NCBI RefSeq assembly: GCF_032595355.1
Contig: NZ_JASMWN010000001.1
Coordinates: 496,001 to 560,000 of the forward strand
From: Sedimentitalea todarodis
Lineage (GTDB): Bacteria; Pseudomonadota; Alphaproteobacteria; Rhodobacterales; Rhodobacteraceae
Direction: 5' to 3'
DNA: 64,000 nt
Shown here piece by piece: positions 62,087 to 64,000 of this stretch (position 1 is its first letter; every line of letters begins with the position of its first letter). Position numbers and translations under genes: made by a program. The notes under the pieces are model-generated. The model saw only the letters and a list, made by a program, of their open reading frames with translations, was not told the origin of the DNA and made no database searches.

Positions 62087-63559
62087 ATGAAAGCAGCGGC
62101 AATCATCGGTGGTGGTGTGATCGGCGGCGGGTGGGCCGCACGGTTTCTGCTCAATGGGTGGGATGTGCGGGTTTTCGATCCGGACCCGGACGCGGAACGC
62201 AAGATCGGTGAGGTGATGGCCAATGCGCGCCGATCGCTGCCGGGGCTGAGTGACGCGCCTTTGCCCGAGGAAGGGCGCCTGAGTTTCCACGCCGAGATGG
62301 CCGATGCCGTTGCCGGAGCCATCTGGATACAGGAAAGCGTGCCGGAGCGGCTGGAGATCAAGCACAAGGTGTTTGCCGAGCTTCAGGCCGCCTGTCATCC
62401 CGACGCGATTATCGGCTCGTCCACATCGGGCTTCAAGCCGAGCGAATTGCAGGCAGGCGCGGCGCGGCCCGCTCAGATCGTGGTGACGCATCCGTTCAAC
62501 CCGGTCTACCTGTTGCCTCTGATCGAACTGGTCACGACATCCGCGAATGACGCAGCACAGGTGGCACGGGCGTCCGAGCAGCTGACGGAACTGGGCATGT
62601 ATCCGATGCATGTGAAAAAGGAGATCGACGCGCATATCGCCGACCGGTTCCTCGAGGCGGTGTGGCGAGAGGCGTTGTGGCTGGTCAAGGATGGCATCGC
62701 CACGACCGAGGAGATCGACGAGGCCATCCGCATGGGTTTCGGCATCCGCTGGGCGCAGATGGGCCTGTTCGAGACCTACCGCGTGGCCGGGGGCGAGGCC
62801 GGGATGAAGCACTTCATGGCCCAGTTTGGCCCGGCGCTGAAATGGCCTTGGACCAAGCTGACGGATGTGCCCGAGTTCACGGACGAACTGGTCGACCTGA
62901 TCGCCGATCAGTCGGACGCGCAATCGGGCGCGCATTCGATACGGGAGCTGGAGCGCATCCGCGACAACAACCTGGTGGCGATGATGCGGGCGCTGAAGGG
63001 GCAGGACTGGGGCGCCGGGGCGCTGCTGAACAAACAGGACACGCGGCTGCGCGATGGCAGCCCGCTGACCGGTGGTGTGGATGAGATCGGCGATCTGTCG
63101 CAACCGATCCTGACTGTTGCGCGGGCGGTGCCGCTGGACTGGACAGATTACAACGGTCACATGAATGAGGCCAAGTATCTTGAGGCCTTTGCCGCCGCCA
63201 CGGACCGGTTCATGGAATTGATCGGCTGTGATGCGGGCTACATTGCATCCGGTGGCAGCTATTTCACTGCCGAGACGCATATCCGCCACCTCGCGGAAGT
63301 TCACGCCGGTGCGCGGATTGCGATCCGCACCCGCATGTTGGTGGGAGAGGGCAAGAAATTACACTTGTTCCACAGCATGTACGAAGGTGATGAGCTCTTG
63401 GCGACGGGCGAGAGTTTCATGCTGCATGTGGATCTGAAAACCCGCCGACCATCGCCACCATCGCGGGAGATCGAGGCGGCGATGGACCAAATTCGCAGCG
63501 CGCAGGCAGACCTTCCTTATCCGGACGGTGCCGGTATGGCGATCCGTCAACCTGGATGA
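62087..63559 (+). CDS. lcdH: L-carnitine dehydrogenase fused to betainyl-CoA thioesterase
   Basis: A 490-residue bifunctional enzyme. Residues 1-320 are a 3-hydroxyacyl-CoA-dehydrogenase-like NAD enzyme (nucleotide motif IIGGGVIGGGWAARFLLNGWDV, then SSTSGFKPSEL and the catalytic-type VTHPFNPVYLLPLIEL). It oxidises L-carnitine to 3-dehydrocarnitine. From about 345 to 480 is a hotdog thioesterase (DYNGHMNEAKYLEAF) that would release glycine betaine from betainyl-CoA. In Pseudomonas these are separate CdhA and CdhB proteins; the fusion matches known alphaproteobacterial carnitine dehydrogenases. Start one base after the small membrane gene. Confidence 0.9.
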   Translation: MKAAAIIGGGVIGGGWAARFLLNGWDVRVFDPDPDAERKIGEVMANARRSLPGLSDAPLPEEGRLSFHAEMADAVAGAIWIQESVPERLEIKHKVFAELQAACHPDAIIGSSTSGFKPSELQAGAARPAQIVVTHPFNPVYLLPLIELVTTSANDAAQVARASEQLTELGMYPMHVKKEIDAHIADRFLEAVWREALWLVKDGIATTEEIDEAIRMGFGIRWAQMGLFETYRVAGGEAGMKHFMAQFGPALKWPWTKLTDVPEFTDELVDLIADQSDAQSGAHSIRELERIRDNNLVAMMRALKGQDWGAGALLNKQDTRLRDGSPLTGGVDEIGDLSQPILTVARAVPLDWTDYNGHMNEAKYLEAFAAATDRFMELIGCDAGYIASGGSYFTAETHIRHLAEVHAGARIAIRTRMLVGEGKKLHLFHSMYEGDELLATGESFMLHVDLKTRRPSPPSREIEAAMDQIRSAQADLPYPDGAGMAIRQPG

Positions 63560-63616
63560 AGACGGCTTACGGGATAGAACGATATGGTTAGCCCAATGCC
63601 AAACTTAGGCGTTATC

Positions 63617-63680
63617 CGGGGGGCTCTGCCCCCGCCGCCCTGCGGGCGACTCCCCCGGAGTATTTGCACAAAGCTGAAGA
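63617..63680. repeat. REP-like dispersed element, copy 2
   Basis: Downstream of lcdH, ggggggctctgccccc, a gccctgcgggc hairpin, cccccggagtattt and caaagctgaag repeat the order seen after rpoH at 2224-2299. The blocks are the same though the spacer differs. Confidence 0.6.
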
Positions 63681-63735
63681 CGGAAGTATCCGTCCTGGTC
63701 TGACTGCCCTGCCTGCGTGATGGAGTGGGTGATAG

Positions 63736-63757
63736 TGTCCACCATCGATAGTGGACA
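63736..63757. repeat. 7-bp inverted repeat near the IS66-type gene
   Basis: TGTCCAC (63736-63742) and GTGGACA (63751-63757) flank 8 bases, 15 bases upstream of the tnpA start. It could be an operator or part of the IS end; the function is unknown. Confidence 0.45.
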
Positions 63758-63771
63758 TCTTGAGGTAGGTG

Positions 63772-64000
63772 ATGGCGGGGAAGAAGGGGCAGAAGAAGCG
63801 GGTCTGGTCTGACGACTAGAAGCGCACGAATTGCGCGCAGACGTTAGCGCCAGGCGTTTCGGTGGCACAGGTTGCGCGGCGCTATTCGATGAACGCGAAC
63901 CTGATTTTCAAATGGCTGAAGGATCCCCGGTTTTCGCTGAAGGCGAGTACTCCATCTTCAGGTGAGAGTGTCGCACTCGAGGGTGTCTTCCTTCCGGTCG
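63772..64000 (+). pseudogene. IS66-family tnpA (orfA) with premature stop, cut by window edge
   Basis: From ATG 63772 the frame reads MAGKKGQKKRVWSDD, then TAG at 63817-63819, then KRTNCAQTLAPGVSVAQVARRY and MNANLIFKWLKDPRF, continuing open to the window end. This is the typical IS66 TnpA helix-turn-helix region. In intact copies as I recall them, a Glu codon (GAG) occupies the position of the TAG. The element is probably non-functional unless the stop is read through. The remaining IS66 genes would lie beyond the window. Confidence 0.8.

Noticed and set aside
61976..63304. 442-residue minus-strand frame opposite carnitine dehydrogenase
   Set aside because: No domain and no start signal; the plus-strand gene is a recognised fusion enzyme coupled to its neighbours.

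Overview
The window reads as chromosomal DNA of a marine alphaproteobacterium of the Rhodobacterales (Roseobacter group). This rests on the gene set (CarD-family regulator, alphaproteobacterial RpoH, SUV3-like helicase, CobS/CobT, TAXI-type TRAP transporter, a fused carnitine dehydrogenase/thioesterase), on high GC content, and on a dispersed 'ggggctctgcccc ... cccccggagtattt' element of the kind I associate with Rhodobacteraceae. It is inferred from protein families, not from an rRNA gene; no rRNA, tRNA or CRISPR array was seen.

Layout. 1-14 kb is housekeeping: a divergent DUF6476-like/rluA-family pair, rpoH, a decayed M19 dipeptidase, an oxidoreductase, a DksA-like zinc-finger protein, a cation-diffusion facilitator, PepF, a hydrolase/SCP2 pair, a TPR protein, a SUV3-like helicase with an S4-domain protein, a 7Fe ferredoxin and CarD. 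14-26 kb holds a BT1-like transporter, a large palindromic repeat, cobS and cobT, a KefB-like antiporter, a divergent Lrp-family regulator/hppD pair, an 803-residue bitopic protein with GspL/PilM-like and GspC/PilP-like ends, a SIMPL protein and metY.

26.3-36.2 kb is the accessory island. A tightly packed minus-strand operon encodes an FkbM methyltransferase, a GT2 glycosyltransferase, a VioA-like sugar aminotransferase, a WbqC-family protein, two tandem paralogous beta-propeller proteins and a GNAT acyltransferase, consistent with making and attaching an N-acylated amino sugar. Immediately upstream on the same strand lies a 1199-residue protein built almost wholly from about 360 tripeptides of the form [D/N]-E-[G/D/N/A]. 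It has no Lys or Arg after a short basic N-terminal segment ending in Gly-Gly, and it has a short C-terminal tail with four cysteines. I know of no described family with this architecture; it is the strongest candidate for an undescribed system here.

37-42 kb carries a PuuR-like regulator divergent from a GabT-like transaminase with an unusual Lys/Ala/Pro-rich N-terminal tail, a second class III aminotransferase and a membrane-anchored glutamate-synthase-like FMN protein. 42.3-49 kb is a dipeptide/oligopeptide ABC operon with an embedded M24 peptidase. 49.2-54.4 kb holds a TAXI TRAP transporter and a small NitT/TauT-like ABC system. 54.4-59.3 kb holds metG, an MFS transporter, a YceI protein and an aldo/keto reductase. 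59.4-63.6 kb is a carnitine-degradation cluster: a GlxA-type regulator, a beta-keto acid cleavage enzyme, a lipocalin-like lipoprotein, a small membrane protein and carnitine dehydrogenase fused to a thioesterase. The window ends in an IS66-type tnpA reading frame with a premature stop.

Much of the window is ordinary catabolic and housekeeping content. The island at 26-36 kb, the decayed dipeptidase, the IS fragment and the repeats are where novelty or genome change is visible.
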